From an uncultured Marvinbryantia sp. (GTDB lineage: Bacteria > Bacillota > Clostridia > Lachnospirales > Lachnospiraceae): 20,106 bases of DNA. This document shows positions 1 through 7,865 of the stretch, piece by piece; positions within the stretch are counted from its first letter, which is position 1, and each line of letters starts with the position of its first letter. Position numbers and translations under genes: made by a program. The notes below the pieces were generated by a model. It was not told where the DNA came from, searched no databases, and saw nothing but the letters and a program-made list of their open reading frames with translations. The DNA is taken from the NCBI GenBank assembly GCA_934394985.1, contig CAKRRF010000041.1, forward strand, positions 1 to 20,106, given 5' to 3'.

Positions 1-95
1 ACAATTCCGTGCTGATAGCCTGCCGAAGGAGACATGTTATATATTACACCATTTATCTTTTCTTCTTTTTTGTAGTCATCTTTTAAAAGTGGCAT
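1..95 (-). CDS. Uma2-family putative endonuclease, N-terminus only (runs off window)
   Basis: The minus-strand ATG at 95 is preceded by a strong AGGGAGG ribosome binding site six bases upstream and opens a frame that stays open to the window edge. The first 31 residues begin MPLLKDDYKKEEKINGVIY and continue NMSPSAGYQHG. This matches the start of Uma2 (DUF820) proteins, where an acidic stretch leads into an 'E-[LI]-[IN]-[DN]-G-x-[IV]-Y-xMSP' block followed by 'H'. Uma2 proteins are predicted PD-(D/E)XK-fold nucleases of unknown physiological role. The gene starts only 16 bases after the alcohol dehydrogenase stop codon, so it is probably co-transcribed with it. Only the N-terminus is visible, so the nuclease residues cannot be checked. 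Confidence 0.7.
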   Translation of the reverse strand, partial: MPLLKDDYKKEEKINGVIYNMSPSAGYQHGI

Positions 96-111
96 ACAAT
101 TCCTCCCTTCT

Positions 112-1299
112 CTATATCTTATTCGCCATTTTATAGATCTTGTAGATATCCTCTTCATCGCACACATGGAAGGATCCTATTGTCCTGACGCCGCCATAGG
201 TGCAGCTATGTGCCATGGCATGAAGGGTCTCGTCGCTCTGTACTCCGACTCCTTCTGCCTCACCGAAACTGGCTGGCATATCCAGTGATCTGAAGTAATC
301 TACGGTCTGCCGTATTCCTTCTAATGCAGCTTTTTCTGTGTCATCTTCTTTTACATTCCATACCTTTCTGGCATACTGGGCGAATCGCTCCGGTTTTTCC
401 TGGTATACATACAAAGCCCAGGATTCCCACACTGCGGAGAGGCTGGCTCCATGTGCCAGGTCGAATCTGGAGCTTAATTCATGACCCAGCTGATGCACTG
501 CGAAGTCTTTCTGTGCGCCCAGCCCTGTCAGGCCATTATGAGAGAGGCTTCCTGCCCACATCAGTTCACTCATGGCATCATAATTATGAGCATCTTTTAT
601 GGCTGTCTTTCCATTACGGATCACCGTGCGAAGCAATCCTTCTGCAATCTCATCCGTCAGTTCATTGTGTTCTGATTTTGTAAAATAGCGATCCAGTGTG
701 TGCATACAGATGTCCACAATTCCGCATCCCACCTGATACTTTGGCAGGGTGAATGTCAGTTCCGGGTTCATAATCGCAAATGCCGGACGGTTAAAATCTG
801 TGGATAATCCACGTTTTATATGGATTTCTTCATTCGTCAGCACAGCTGAATCACTGGTCTCACTTCCTGCAGCTGATAAAGTCAGCACCACTCCCACCGG
901 CAGAGATCTGGTCACATTTTCCTTTCTGCTCCAGAAATTCCAGATATCTGTATTCGGATTGGCTGTTCCAATAGCGATTGCCTTTCCTGTGTCAATGACA
1001 CTGCCTCCACCGACAGCCAGAACAAAATCTGTACCAAATATTTTTGATTCTTCCACACATTCTCTTGCAAATGAAAGACGTGGATTTGGTTTTACACCAC
1101 CTTTCGTCATCCATGCAAGTCCTGCTTCTGTCAGAGCAGCAGTCACACGTTCCAGCAATCCGCTGCTGACTACACTTCCTCCGCCATATACCACAAAAAC
1201 CTTTGTGGCACCTTGCTTCCTTGCCAGATCTCCCGCCTGCTTCTCGGTATCCTTTCCAAATACAATTCTGGTCGGCGTATATTGTGTAAATGCCTGCAT
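112..1299 (-). CDS. Iron-containing (group III) alcohol dehydrogenase, YqhD/BDH-like
   Basis: This 395-residue protein has the family's full length. The nucleotide-binding motif GGGS is at residues 97-100, preceded by GGVKPNPRLS at 67-76, a signature of butanol dehydrogenase and YqhD enzymes. The divalent-metal ligands are in place: D196 and H200 in GIVDICMHTLDRYF, H269, and H283 in LAHGAS. The spacing is the same as D194/H198/H267/H281 of E. coli YqhD. The expected role is cytosolic NAD(P)H-dependent reduction of aldehydes or oxidation of alcohols; the substrate cannot be read from sequence. The start codon has AAGGAGAG nine bases upstream, overlapping the stop codon of the preceding iolG-like gene (15-base gap), so the two are co-transcribed. 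Confidence 0.93.
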   Translation of the reverse strand: MQAFTQYTPTRIVFGKDTEKQAGDLARKQGATKVFVVYGGGSVVSSGLLERVTAALTEAGLAWMTKGGVKPNPRLSFARECVEESKIFGTDFVLAVGGGSVIDTGKAIAIGTANPNTDIWNFWSRKENVTRSLPVGVVLTLSAAGSETSDSAVLTNEEIHIKRGLSTDFNRPAFAIMNPELTFTLPKYQVGCGIVDICMHTLDRYFTKSEHNELTDEIAEGLLRTVIRNGKTAIKDAHNYDAMSELMWAGSLSHNGLTGLGAQKDFAVHQLGHELSSRFDLAHGASLSAVWESWALYVYQEKPERFAQYARKVWNVKEDDTEKAALEGIRQTVDYFRSLDMPASFGEAEGVGVQSDETLHAMAHSCTYGGVRTIGSFHVCDEEDIYKIYKMANKI

Positions 1300-1314
1300 A
1301 TCTCTATTCTCTCC

Positions 1315-2328
1315 TTATCCTGCAATCTCTGCGATCTTCACCGGTCTGTGCTCGATCAGTGATCGTTTCGCTGCCAGTCCCATACGCACTGCTTCCAGAC
1401 CGTCTGTGATACCAAGCGGTGTATCTGTATCCTGTTCGATTGCCTGCACAAATGCTCTGATCTCTCTGGAATAAGACTGCATATAGCGTTCCAGGAAAAA
1501 GTACAGTGGTTTTTCCCCTGTTACGCCTTCTGCATTACTGATCACTGCTGAAGATGTGGTGTCATTGGCTACCGATACCATACCCTGAGAACCAAATACT
1601 TCCACTCTCTGGTCATATCCATAGACTGCTTTTCTGGAATTATCTATTGTGACGAGACTGCCATTTTTCATCTTCATCGTAATAACCGCTGTGTCTACAT
1701 CACCTGCTGTCCCTATCGCCGGATCCACCAGCACTGCTGCCTGCACATAGATCTCTTCTGCATCGCAGCCTGCCAGAAAACGTGCCATGTCAAAATCATG
1801 AATCGTCATATCCAGGAACATCCCCCCGGATACTCTTACATACTCAGCAGCCGGTGGCTCCGGATCTCTGGATGTGATACGGATGATATGTGGATCTCCG
1901 ATTTTTCCAGCCGCCACTGCATGCTGTACCGCTTCAAAATTATGATCAAATCTGCGGTTAAAGCCCACCTGATATTTTACCGGGTGCTTCTTCAGTGTTT
2001 CCTGCACCTGCTTAATTTTTTCTATCTCATGATCCACCGGTTTCTCACAAAATACATGCTTTCCTGCCTCAATAGCTTCCAGAGAAATCGATGCATGGGT
2101 ATCAGTAGAAGAACAGATCAATACTGCATCTATTTCCGGATCGTCCAGAATATCATGATAATCTCTGGTCACCCGTTCCACACCTTTCTTTTTCGCCCAG
2201 TTTTCTCTTTCCTCATCCATAAACGGATCTGCCAATACCTTCACCCTGGCATTCGGTACCTGCGTACAAATACTTTCCACATGTACTTTTCCGATTCTTC
2301 CTGCTCCGATAATTCCCAAATGAATCAC
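1315..2328 (-). CDS. iolG: Gfo/Idh/MocA oxidoreductase, inositol 2-dehydrogenase-like (IolG)
   Basis: An NAD-dependent sugar or cyclitol dehydrogenase of 337 residues. From the GTG at 2328 the protein begins MIHLGIIGAGRIGKVH, with the Rossmann motif GAGRIG at 8-13, FCEKPVDHE with Lys96, and GGMFLDMTIHDFDMARFL with Asp173 and His177. These correspond to the K97/D172/H176 catalytic set of Bacillus IolG. Further IolG-like blocks are SRDPEPP and SRKAVYGYDQR. I chose GTG because GGAGGGG lies six bases upstream; the in-frame ATG at 2343 has no ribosome binding site. No other inositol genes are here and the neighbours are amino-acid genes, so the true substrate may differ from myo-inositol. It is the first gene of the unit that continues into the alcohol dehydrogenase. 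Confidence 0.82.
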   Translation of the reverse strand: MIHLGIIGAGRIGKVHVESICTQVPNARVKVLADPFMDEERENWAKKKGVERVTRDYHDILDDPEIDAVLICSSTDTHASISLEAIEAGKHVFCEKPVDHEIEKIKQVQETLKKHPVKYQVGFNRRFDHNFEAVQHAVAAGKIGDPHIIRITSRDPEPPAAEYVRVSGGMFLDMTIHDFDMARFLAGCDAEEIYVQAAVLVDPAIGTAGDVDTAVITMKMKNGSLVTIDNSRKAVYGYDQRVEVFGSQGMVSVANDTTSSAVISNAEGVTGEKPLYFFLERYMQSYSREIRAFVQAIEQDTDTPLGITDGLEAVRMGLAAKRSLIEHRPVKIAEIAG

Positions 2329-2369
2329 CACGATCCCCTCCATTCATCATGTTTTATAAATCTTATTCC

Positions 2370-2405
2370 AGTATAGCAAACTCAGCAACAGAATACCAGT
2401 CTGGT
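2370..2405 (-). promoter_or_regulatory. Putative promoter and operator of the iolG-like/alcohol dehydrogenase unit
   Basis: An extended -10 (TG-C-TATACT) ends at 2370, about 40 bases upstream of the start codon. The -35 position (2393-2398, TGGTAT) is poor and lies inside a perfect interrupted palindrome, ACCAG-T-CTGGT, at 2395-2405. The spacer holds TTGCTGAGTTTGC (2376-2388), almost identical to an element in the promoter at 6305-6333. A weak -35 overlapped by a palindrome suggests an activator-dependent promoter. Inference only. Confidence 0.5.
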
Positions 2406-2422
2406 CAGAGCCGTTCTCACTT

Positions 2423-2464
2423 AAAAAAACGTCCGTTTCAGACTTTCCTGAACACAGACGTTTT
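2423..2464 (-). terminator. Intrinsic terminator after the APC permease gene
   Basis: On the minus strand AACGTC...TTCAG pairs with CTGAA...GACGTT (about 14 bp with one bulge, 6-base loop) and is followed directly by seven T residues. It starts a few bases after the permease stop codon and separates that operon from the iolG-like unit. Confidence 0.85.
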
Positions 2465-2467
2465 CTG

Positions 2468-3877
2468 TTATCTCCACAGGCCTCTCCGCTTGCGGATCGT
2501 ATAATACATGCTGTTTTCCATGGCCATAACTTTCTGAATTGGCACGCTTTTGAATACCGGCATCTTCATCTTGATACGAATCCAGAAGAAGGAATATATA
2601 CCAAGCACCAGAAAGGTGATGCCGGTGACCAGCCAGATCATCATGCGTTCGGTCGGATCGGTAGAGATGTTCAGAATCATATATACGGTTCCTGCAATAC
2701 CGACACACGGAAACAATGGTCCACATGGCACTTTGAAGGATCGCGGTGCCTTTGGCAGGCGGTGACGCAGAATCAATACATCCAGATGTGCAAAGATATA
2801 AGAGATCATCCAGAACACCGAGCCTACAAGAATCAGGAAGGAAATGGCTTCGGAGGATCCATCACTGAGTGCCGCAAATACAAATATAAACACGCTGACG
2901 AAAATCACACCGAAGAATGGCACACCGTGTTTATTGGTTTTCGCAAAGATTCTTGGCATCATATTCATTTTCGCCATGCCCTGACAGATTCCTGCCAGTC
3001 CGTTGACGGTGGAATTCTGAGTACTGACTACAGCCAGTGCCGCTACAAAAGTCATCCAGACCTTGCCGGAAGATCCCAGCAAATTTTCACCATACAGCAG
3101 ATGCGGTGCTGCGGAAGCTTCCAGTTCGCCCCATGGTGTATAATTGTGAAAACCAAGCACCATGACAGACTGTACCAGACAGATCAGAGCCAGCCCAATC
3201 ATCATACCAAGTGGTACGTTTCGTTTTGCATTTTTCACGTTTTTAGATACCGGGATGACATATTCTGCTCCGATGAAAAGCCAGAATGCTACGGCCACCA
3301 TAGATACCACTTCTTTCCAGCTGCTAACCATGCTGTATGGCTGTTGTACCATTTCTCCAGTTCCCAGCCCCAGCATACCGATGGTTCCCATAATCAGCAT
3401 GGAGCCTACCAGCAGAAACGCTACCAGATCCTGTATTTTTGCGAACATATCTACACCATAGAGATTAGCAATCATCACCACAATGGTCATGACCAATGTA
3501 TACAGAAGACTTGGTATCGGCAAATGGATCGTAGATGCCATCGCATAAGAAAAAATAGAGGCTTCCACACCGGAGGACATGATGTTACAGATCAGATATC
3601 CACCTACCATGGAAATCAGTGTAGGAAACGGTCCGAGACAGGCCAGTGTATACTGAGCAAGTCCCCCTGTGGTATTTGGCATCAGTGCATTAAGTTCGGA
3701 AAGAGATGCTACCGTGGTCATATTCAGGAGACAGGCAATTGCCATAGCTCCGATAAACACTACCCCAATGCTTCCGGCACCCTGTCCAAGTGATACTAGG
3801 CAACTGGTCGCTATAACCAGACCTACGGAAATAGAGACAACGCTTCTCAATCCCAGAGTTCTGTCTTTTTCTTCCAT
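2468..3877 (-). CDS. APC-superfamily amino-acid permease
   Basis: A 469-residue, very hydrophobic membrane protein with about 12 predicted transmembrane segments. The N-terminus LGLRSVVSISVGLVIATSC has the TM1 helix break typical of amino acid-polyamine-organocation (APC) transporters. The size and the loop between TM8 and TM9 (GMAKMNMMPRIFAKTNKHGVP, in two parts across 290-320) are also typical of the family. It should import an amino acid or amine by proton or sodium symport or by exchange. It is the last gene of the OCD-AraC-PII-APC operon, 16 bases after the P-II gene, with GAGGAG about ten bases before its ATG. The link to P-II and to amino-acid oxidation genes suggests it imports the substrate of this pathway; which one is unknown. 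Confidence 0.88.
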   Translation of the reverse strand: MEEKDRTLGLRSVVSISVGLVIATSCLVSLGQGAGSIGVVFIGAMAIACLLNMTTVASLSELNALMPNTTGGLAQYTLACLGPFPTLISMVGGYLICNIMSSGVEASIFSYAMASTIHLPIPSLLYTLVMTIVVMIANLYGVDMFAKIQDLVAFLLVGSMLIMGTIGMLGLGTGEMVQQPYSMVSSWKEVVSMVAVAFWLFIGAEYVIPVSKNVKNAKRNVPLGMMIGLALICLVQSVMVLGFHNYTPWGELEASAAPHLLYGENLLGSSGKVWMTFVAALAVVSTQNSTVNGLAGICQGMAKMNMMPRIFAKTNKHGVPFFGVIFVSVFIFVFAALSDGSSEAISFLILVGSVFWMISYIFAHLDVLILRHRLPKAPRSFKVPCGPLFPCVGIAGTVYMILNISTDPTERMMIWLVTGITFLVLGIYSFFWIRIKMKMPVFKSVPIQKVMAMENSMYYTIRKRRGLWR

Positions 3878-3893
3878 ATGTACTCACTCCTCG

Positions 3894-4238
3894 TTATAAA
3901 GCATCAATTCCCTCATCACCTGTACGCACCCGAATCACATTGGTGATATCGTATACAAAAATCTTTCCGTCACCAATATGTCCGGTATAAAGTTCCTGCT
4001 TGATCAGTTCTACAATAGCCGGTACTTTTGACTTTTCCACCACCACTGCAATCTGCTGTTTCGGAAGGAGCTCCATCTCATAGTTTTCTTCCACTTCATA
4101 TTCCTTGGTACCTTTTTCAATACCACATCCCAGTACCTGTGTTACCGTCATACCACGAACCCCAGCCTTACTTAAAGCTGATTTCAGTCCATTAAACTTT
4201 GACATACCTGTAATGATTTCTATTCTCGATAATTCCAT
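3894..4238 (-). CDS. P-II family nitrogen-regulatory signal protein (GlnB/GlnK-like)
   Basis: The 114 residues match P-II length. The nucleotide-binding B-loop TGHIGDGKIFV is at 85-95 and the C-loop RVRTGDEG at 103-110; LLPKQQIAVVVE (57-68) closes the T-loop. P-II trimers bind ATP/ADP and 2-oxoglutarate and control transporters or enzymes. The T-loop (residues 37-60) has the canonical length, but the position equivalent to the uridylylated Tyr51 of E. coli GlnB is Glu48. The sequence around it (KEYEVEENYEME) is strongly acidic, so classical uridylylation is unlikely. The ATG lies one base after the AraC stop codon, and the gene precedes an APC permease rather than the usual AmtB ammonium channel. 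It may gate that permease. Confidence 0.9.
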   Translation of the reverse strand: MELSRIEIITGMSKFNGLKSALSKAGVRGMTVTQVLGCGIEKGTKEYEVEENYEMELLPKQQIAVVVEKSKVPAIVELIKQELYTGHIGDGKIFVYDITNVIRVRTGDEGIDAL

Positions 4239-4239
4239 A

Positions 4240-5052
4240 TTACCTCACCTTCCTTTTCTCACAAATCTGTTTTTTATACTTCTCCGGTGTGGTTCCTGCA
4301 AACGCACGAAAATCCTTCAGCATATGTGACTGATCGTAATAGCCACAGTTCAGTGCAATTTCTTCGCTGTCTGCTGCCTTTGGTGCTGCCGTAATTTCAC
4401 TTAGAAATACCTGAAACCGAATGAAGCGTTCAAATTCCTTGGGTGAAATCCCATGAATCTGTTTGAAAATTCTTCGAATATAACATTCTGAATAACCGGT
4501 TTCCCTGCTTAGCATTCCGATGGTGATATTTCCTTTTGTAGCATAAATACGCTGTCTCATATATTCCTCCAGTGTATAGGAGCTGTCCCTGACACTGCTT
4601 TTTTGTTTCTCAGACAGATAGGTCATCAATATCTGCGCTCTCTGATTTACATCAGAGGCTTCTGCTATTTTTTCCGTCAGGCCTGCTCCATAATCATTCT
4701 GACTGATCTCTACATCCGCATTGACCACATCCTGAATGGACAAGTTGTCTGGAAGAATACATCTTCCAGGTAAAAATCTGGCTCCAAAATAATATCTGCC
4801 ATCTTCAAAATCCCAATCCTTTGCTTTCAGAACCGTTCCACCAATCAATATTTTTACATCTTCTTCCCCGATCCCAAAGACAAGATCCGTGCTTCCATCT
4901 GGCACCGCTTTAAAACAACTCTGTGTCTGATCTTTCACCTGAAATTCATAAAAGCTGGAAATTCCCATCCGTCTGTTCAGAATTTCTTTATAATCTTTTG
5001 CATCCAGTCTAAGGTACGGCTGAACCGGATTAACAACCTTCTTTTCGTTCAT
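4240..5052 (-). CDS. AraC-family transcriptional regulator (pathway regulator)
   Basis: A 270-residue protein from the ATG at 5052, which has AGGAG eight bases upstream; an in-frame ATG at 5127 lacks this and would overlap the upstream gene. The C-terminal third (about 180-265) is an AraC double helix-turn-helix: TIGMLSRETGYSECYIRRIF, then GISPKEFERFIRFQ, then the second HTH with NCGYYDQSHMLKDFRAFAG and TPEKYKK. The N-terminal half, with PDGSTDLVFGI, resembles the DUF6597-type sensor seen in some AraC proteins. It lies between the ornithine cyclodeaminase-family gene (50-base gap) and P-II (one base), so it is made with the pathway it probably controls. The paired elements at 6268-6309 and 2376-2388 are candidate targets. 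Confidence 0.9.
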   Translation of the reverse strand: MNEKKVVNPVQPYLRLDAKDYKEILNRRMGISSFYEFQVKDQTQSCFKAVPDGSTDLVFGIGEEDVKILIGGTVLKAKDWDFEDGRYYFGARFLPGRCILPDNLSIQDVVNADVEISQNDYGAGLTEKIAEASDVNQRAQILMTYLSEKQKSSVRDSSYTLEEYMRQRIYATKGNITIGMLSRETGYSECYIRRIFKQIHGISPKEFERFIRFQVFLSEITAAPKAADSEEIALNCGYYDQSHMLKDFRAFAGTTPEKYKKQICEKRKVR

Positions 5053-5102
5053 AATCCCTTCTCCTGTGCATGTTTTGCAGCATAATCCGGGATTGGTCTC
5101 TC

Positions 5103-6230
5103 CTATGCCATTTCTGGTTTCTCCCATAATGGAAGCTTGATTCCGATTCCCATTTTTACTGCATTACGGTATACCGTACCGCCCCATGCAATATCTTCTA
5201 CCGGCATACCTCCTACGGAGTAAACAATGATCTCATCATCACTTTCCCGTCCCGGGTGTCGTTTTTCAATGATATCTGTGATATCTATCATATCTTCTGC
5301 CTTGATTTTTCCGTCATGTTTTAAATCTGTGAATTTCGTTCCGATGATCTGTACCTGTGGATATGTCGGATATGGATACTCTTCTTCCCATGCTTCGTAC
5401 AGCTTGGAATTATCTACCACCAGCTTACAGCCTGCCAGAAAATCATCATCAAATCTGGCTGCAGATGGCATACTGATCAACGCTCCTTTTTTTATCCAAT
5501 CCCCACTGATATATGGGAAGGAAGATACATCATCTTTTACTGTTGTGGTAAAACTGATAATATCACTGTCTCTGACTGCTGCTTCTACCGTATCGCAGAC
5601 TTCTATCTGCTTAATCTGTGGAAATTCTTCTTTTACAAACTTTACAAACGCATCCAGAGATCTCTGGCTTCTTCCTTTGATCTTTACCGTATCCACCTGC
5701 GGGCAGACACTGACAAATGCAGCCAGCGATGTCTTACCCATGACACCCGGGCCAATAACAGATACTACTTTTGCATCCTTGCGTGCCAGGTATTTTGCAC
5801 CCACACCAGGAATTCCTCCGGTACGATATGCACTTACCAGATTGGCTGACATCAGTGCCAGTGGTGCACCAGTATCTTTGTCATTTAACATCATCATCAA
5901 AATGGATCTCGGCAGGCCTTTTTTCTTATTTTCGACGTTCGATCCATACCACTTCATACCCGCCATCTGATATCTTCCGCCGAGGTAGGCAGGCATGGCC
6001 ATGAATCTGCGGTCATCTGCATTCTTCGGCATGCCTTCAAACTGCGGATCATCCGGAAACATAATCATGCAGCCATGAGAATTATGATTTGCCCCACCCA
6101 TCACGTAATCACCTTTATACAAGGTGATGAGCAGATCCTCCATCACTTCTACACAGGAGGTCATGTCTTTGACACCCGCTTTGATCATATCTTCTTCACT
6201 TAAATATAAAAAATCAATTTTTGTATTCAT
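5103..6230 (-). CDS. Ornithine cyclodeaminase/mu-crystallin family protein ('tyramine oxidase subunit B' type)
   Basis: A 375-residue NAD(P)-dependent protein of the OCD/mu-crystallin family. Visible features are the substrate-site Lys93 in MAGMKWYGSN, SAYRTGG (133-139), the dinucleotide-binding VIGPGVMGKTSLAAF (158-172), and ISFTTTV with VVDNSKLYEAW in the NAD domain. Relatives convert ornithine to proline, reduce cyclic ketimines, or act as alanine dehydrogenases. Database entries of this length in Lachnospiraceae are often labelled 'tyramine oxidase subunit B', a name I would not treat as a function. It has its own promoter and AAAGGAG eight bases before the ATG. Its place directly after an amine/amino-acid dehydrogenase suggests it handles the imine or amino-acid product of that complex. 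Confidence 0.85.
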   Translation of the reverse strand: MNTKIDFLYLSEEDMIKAGVKDMTSCVEVMEDLLITLYKGDYVMGGANHNSHGCMIMFPDDPQFEGMPKNADDRRFMAMPAYLGGRYQMAGMKWYGSNVENKKKGLPRSILMMMLNDKDTGAPLALMSANLVSAYRTGGIPGVGAKYLARKDAKVVSVIGPGVMGKTSLAAFVSVCPQVDTVKIKGRSQRSLDAFVKFVKEEFPQIKQIEVCDTVEAAVRDSDIISFTTTVKDDVSSFPYISGDWIKKGALISMPSAARFDDDFLAGCKLVVDNSKLYEAWEEEYPYPTYPQVQIIGTKFTDLKHDGKIKAEDMIDITDIIEKRHPGRESDDEIIVYSVGGMPVEDIAWGGTVYRNAVKMGIGIKLPLWEKPEMA

Positions 6231-6267
6231 TTAAATGTCTCCTTTGCTGAATCTATCATTTTCTGAA

Positions 6268-6309
6268 GCATACTCAGCAATCGAAAACCTTCAACTTTAT
6301 GCTGAGTAT
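6268..6309 (-). promoter_or_regulatory. Inverted-repeat operator candidate at the OCD operon promoter
   Basis: ATACTCAGCA (6270-6279) and TGCTGAGTAT (6300-6309) are perfect 10-bp inverted arms separated by 20 bases. The distal arm overlaps the -10 box and the proximal arm lies downstream in the leader. A site placed like this suits a repressor or an autoregulating AraC protein, which the operon itself encodes. A stem-loop in the leader RNA is the alternative. Confidence 0.55.
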
Positions 6310-6333
6310 AGCACGCAGAATATTATGTGTCAC
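6305..6333 (-). promoter_or_regulatory. Sigma-A-type promoter of the OCD-AraC-PII-APC operon
   Basis: The minus strand reads GTGACA (plus 6328-6333), a 17-bp spacer, then TATACT (plus 6305-6310), with TGC directly before the -10 (extended -10). Each hexamer is one mismatch from consensus. It lies about 75 bases before the start codon at 6230, in the only sizeable gap between the dehydrogenase genes and this operon. Confidence 0.75.
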
Positions 6334-6382
6334 ACTGAAATAAGTGGAGTTCTTTATGCATTTTCCGAATTATTTTTATTTC

Positions 6383-7510
6383 CTAGATCACTGCCTTGAA
6401 CCGATCGTAGCGAAATGCTGACAGATCCAGAGTCGTCTTTTCTTCTCTGGCTGTTTCAGCTAACAGAGTTCCCACAATTGGGGAAATTCCAAAGCCATGT
6501 CCAGTGAAAGCGCAGGCTGCAATCAATCCTGGCACTTCCGCGATCTCACCAAGTATCGGAACGCCATCTGCAGACACATCCTCATATCCTGCCCAGGTAC
6601 GGACAATCTTGGCATCTGCCAGCTTCGGAATATACTTCATGATTCCCCGGCAAATACATGGTGCCGTAATGCTGGAAGTCATATGATGTCCATTGTCTTT
6701 GTTCACGGACTCAAATCCAGAAGCACCGCCAAATACAAAGGAGCCATGATCGGTCTGGTGTCCGTAAAAGTCTGCGTCGGCTGTTCCCAGCATCTGTGGA
6801 AACATTGGAGCTTCTGCCTCTGTCACCAGTGCCTCTATCAGTTCTTTTGACATCGGAATGTCAATTCCCACACTTTCCAGAATCCAGCGGCTTTCATAAC
6901 CTGCTGCCACAATGATTTTTTCCCCTTCAAATATATTCTTTCTGGTAACGACTCTCCTTGCTTTTCCTCTTATAGTCTGAAGTTCTGTCACTTCTTCGCC
7001 AGTATGAAATTGCACACCGAGTTTTCTTGCCGCCCGGTAATATCCAAGGGTGGTCAGCAGAGGATTGGCATGTCCGTCTGTTGCACACCAGCTGGCTCCG
7101 ATCACTTCATCACTTAAGTAAGGATTGATGTCACGAACCTCTTCACCATTGATCATTCTTACATCCAGGCCACAGGCTGTGGCGCGATCTGTCAGCCCCT
7201 GTAAAATCTCCAAATGATGCTCAGTCTTACCAAGTCTTAAATTTCCTTCTTTGTGATATTCTACGTTAATGCCCAATTCTTCCGACAGAAATGGCCACAG
7301 ATTGGTTACTGCATACATGGCAAGAGGCAGTTCTCTTGGATCTCTTCCTGACTGACGAACACCACCGCCATTTCTGGCAGATCCTCCGTTTCCTATATTC
7401 TCATCTTTATCAAGGACAATGACAGAAGTTCCTTTTTTTGCAAGATAATAGGCAGCTGCACAACCGATGACACCGCTTCCTATAATGATAACATCCGCTG
7501 TTCTACTCAT
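6383..7510 (-). CDS. DAO-type FAD-dependent amino-acid/amine oxidoreductase subunit
   Basis: 375 residues of the D-amino-acid oxidase (DAO) flavoprotein family, closest in layout to HcnC, opine oxidase subunit B, sarcosine oxidase beta and archaeal L-proline dehydrogenase beta. The FAD Rossmann motif is IIIGSGVIGCAAAYYLAKKG (8-27). The second FAD block SARNGGGVRQSGRDP is at 44-58, and the C-terminal VPILGEIAEVPG...FTGHGFGISP block contacts flavin. This is the likely substrate-oxidising subunit. The ATG at 7510 overlaps the end of the BFD gene (ATGAGTAG) and has GGAAGG eight bases upstream, so translation is coupled; an in-frame start 21 bases earlier is less well supported. Substrate specificity cannot be told from sequence. 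Confidence 0.9.
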   Translation of the reverse strand: MSRTADVIIIGSGVIGCAAAYYLAKKGTSVIVLDKDENIGNGGSARNGGGVRQSGRDPRELPLAMYAVTNLWPFLSEELGINVEYHKEGNLRLGKTEHHLEILQGLTDRATACGLDVRMINGEEVRDINPYLSDEVIGASWCATDGHANPLLTTLGYYRAARKLGVQFHTGEEVTELQTIRGKARRVVTRKNIFEGEKIIVAAGYESRWILESVGIDIPMSKELIEALVTEAEAPMFPQMLGTADADFYGHQTDHGSFVFGGASGFESVNKDNGHHMTSSITAPCICRGIMKYIPKLADAKIVRTWAGYEDVSADGVPILGEIAEVPGLIAACAFTGHGFGISPIVGTLLAETAREEKTTLDLSAFRYDRFKAVI

Positions 7511-7832
7511 CTTCTTCACCTTCCTTTGCAAAAATCTTCATTTCCAGAGGACGCATCGGTGCTCTGGACGTGGCCGGTGTCAGGACTTCCGGTGAAACAC
7601 CAAGCTCTCTTGCCACAATTCCTTTCACCAGCTTTGCACAGGTCTGCCCCTGGCAAAGCCCCATACCACTGCGTAAATATCTTCGGATCTCGGTAATGGT
7701 ATACATACCGTCATGTACCGCTCTGCGAATCTCTCCCTTGGTGACTTCTTCACATCTGCAGATGATCCGTTCATCGTCCGGTTCCGGTTTATATTCTCCT
7801 ATATCTATGGTTCTGTCATATATGTTCTCCAT
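7503..7832 (-). CDS. BFD-like [2Fe-2S] electron-transfer subunit
   Basis: A 109-residue protein with a bacterioferritin-associated-ferredoxin-type [2Fe-2S] site: C25-x-C27 in IICRCEEVTKGEI and C60-x4-C65 in GMGLCQGQTC. The C-terminal APMRPLEM resembles the tail that follows this domain in HcnB/OoxA-type subunits. In those complexes the BFD domain is fused to the FAD/NAD-fold subunit; here it is a separate gene between the two flavoproteins. GGGAGG lies about seven bases before the ATG. Its last codons overlap the start of the DAO gene. Its role is most likely to pass electrons between the DAO subunit and the larger flavoprotein. Confidence 0.9.
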   Translation of the reverse strand: MENIYDRTIDIGEYKPEPDDERIICRCEEVTKGEIRRAVHDGMYTITEIRRYLRSGMGLCQGQTCAKLVKGIVARELGVSPEVLTPATSRAPMRPLEMKIFAKEGEEDE

Positions 7833-7865
7833 CTTTTACCTCCCATCGATAAGACAATTCTGTCA

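Noticed and set aside
749..1474. A 241-codon plus-strand frame across the alcohol dehydrogenase and iolG-like genes
   Set aside because: It spans two well-supported minus-strand genes in antisense and has no ribosome binding site or recognisable domain.
2762..3793. A long plus-strand open frame (about 343 codons) opposite the APC permease
   Set aside because: It has no family features and is rich in His, Cys and Gln from reading the antisense of a membrane protein; the minus-strand permease explains the sequence.
5053..5127. Longer N-terminus for the pathway AraC regulator
   Set aside because: It would overlap the end of the OCD-family gene and has no ribosome binding site; the ATG at 5052 has a clear AGGAG.
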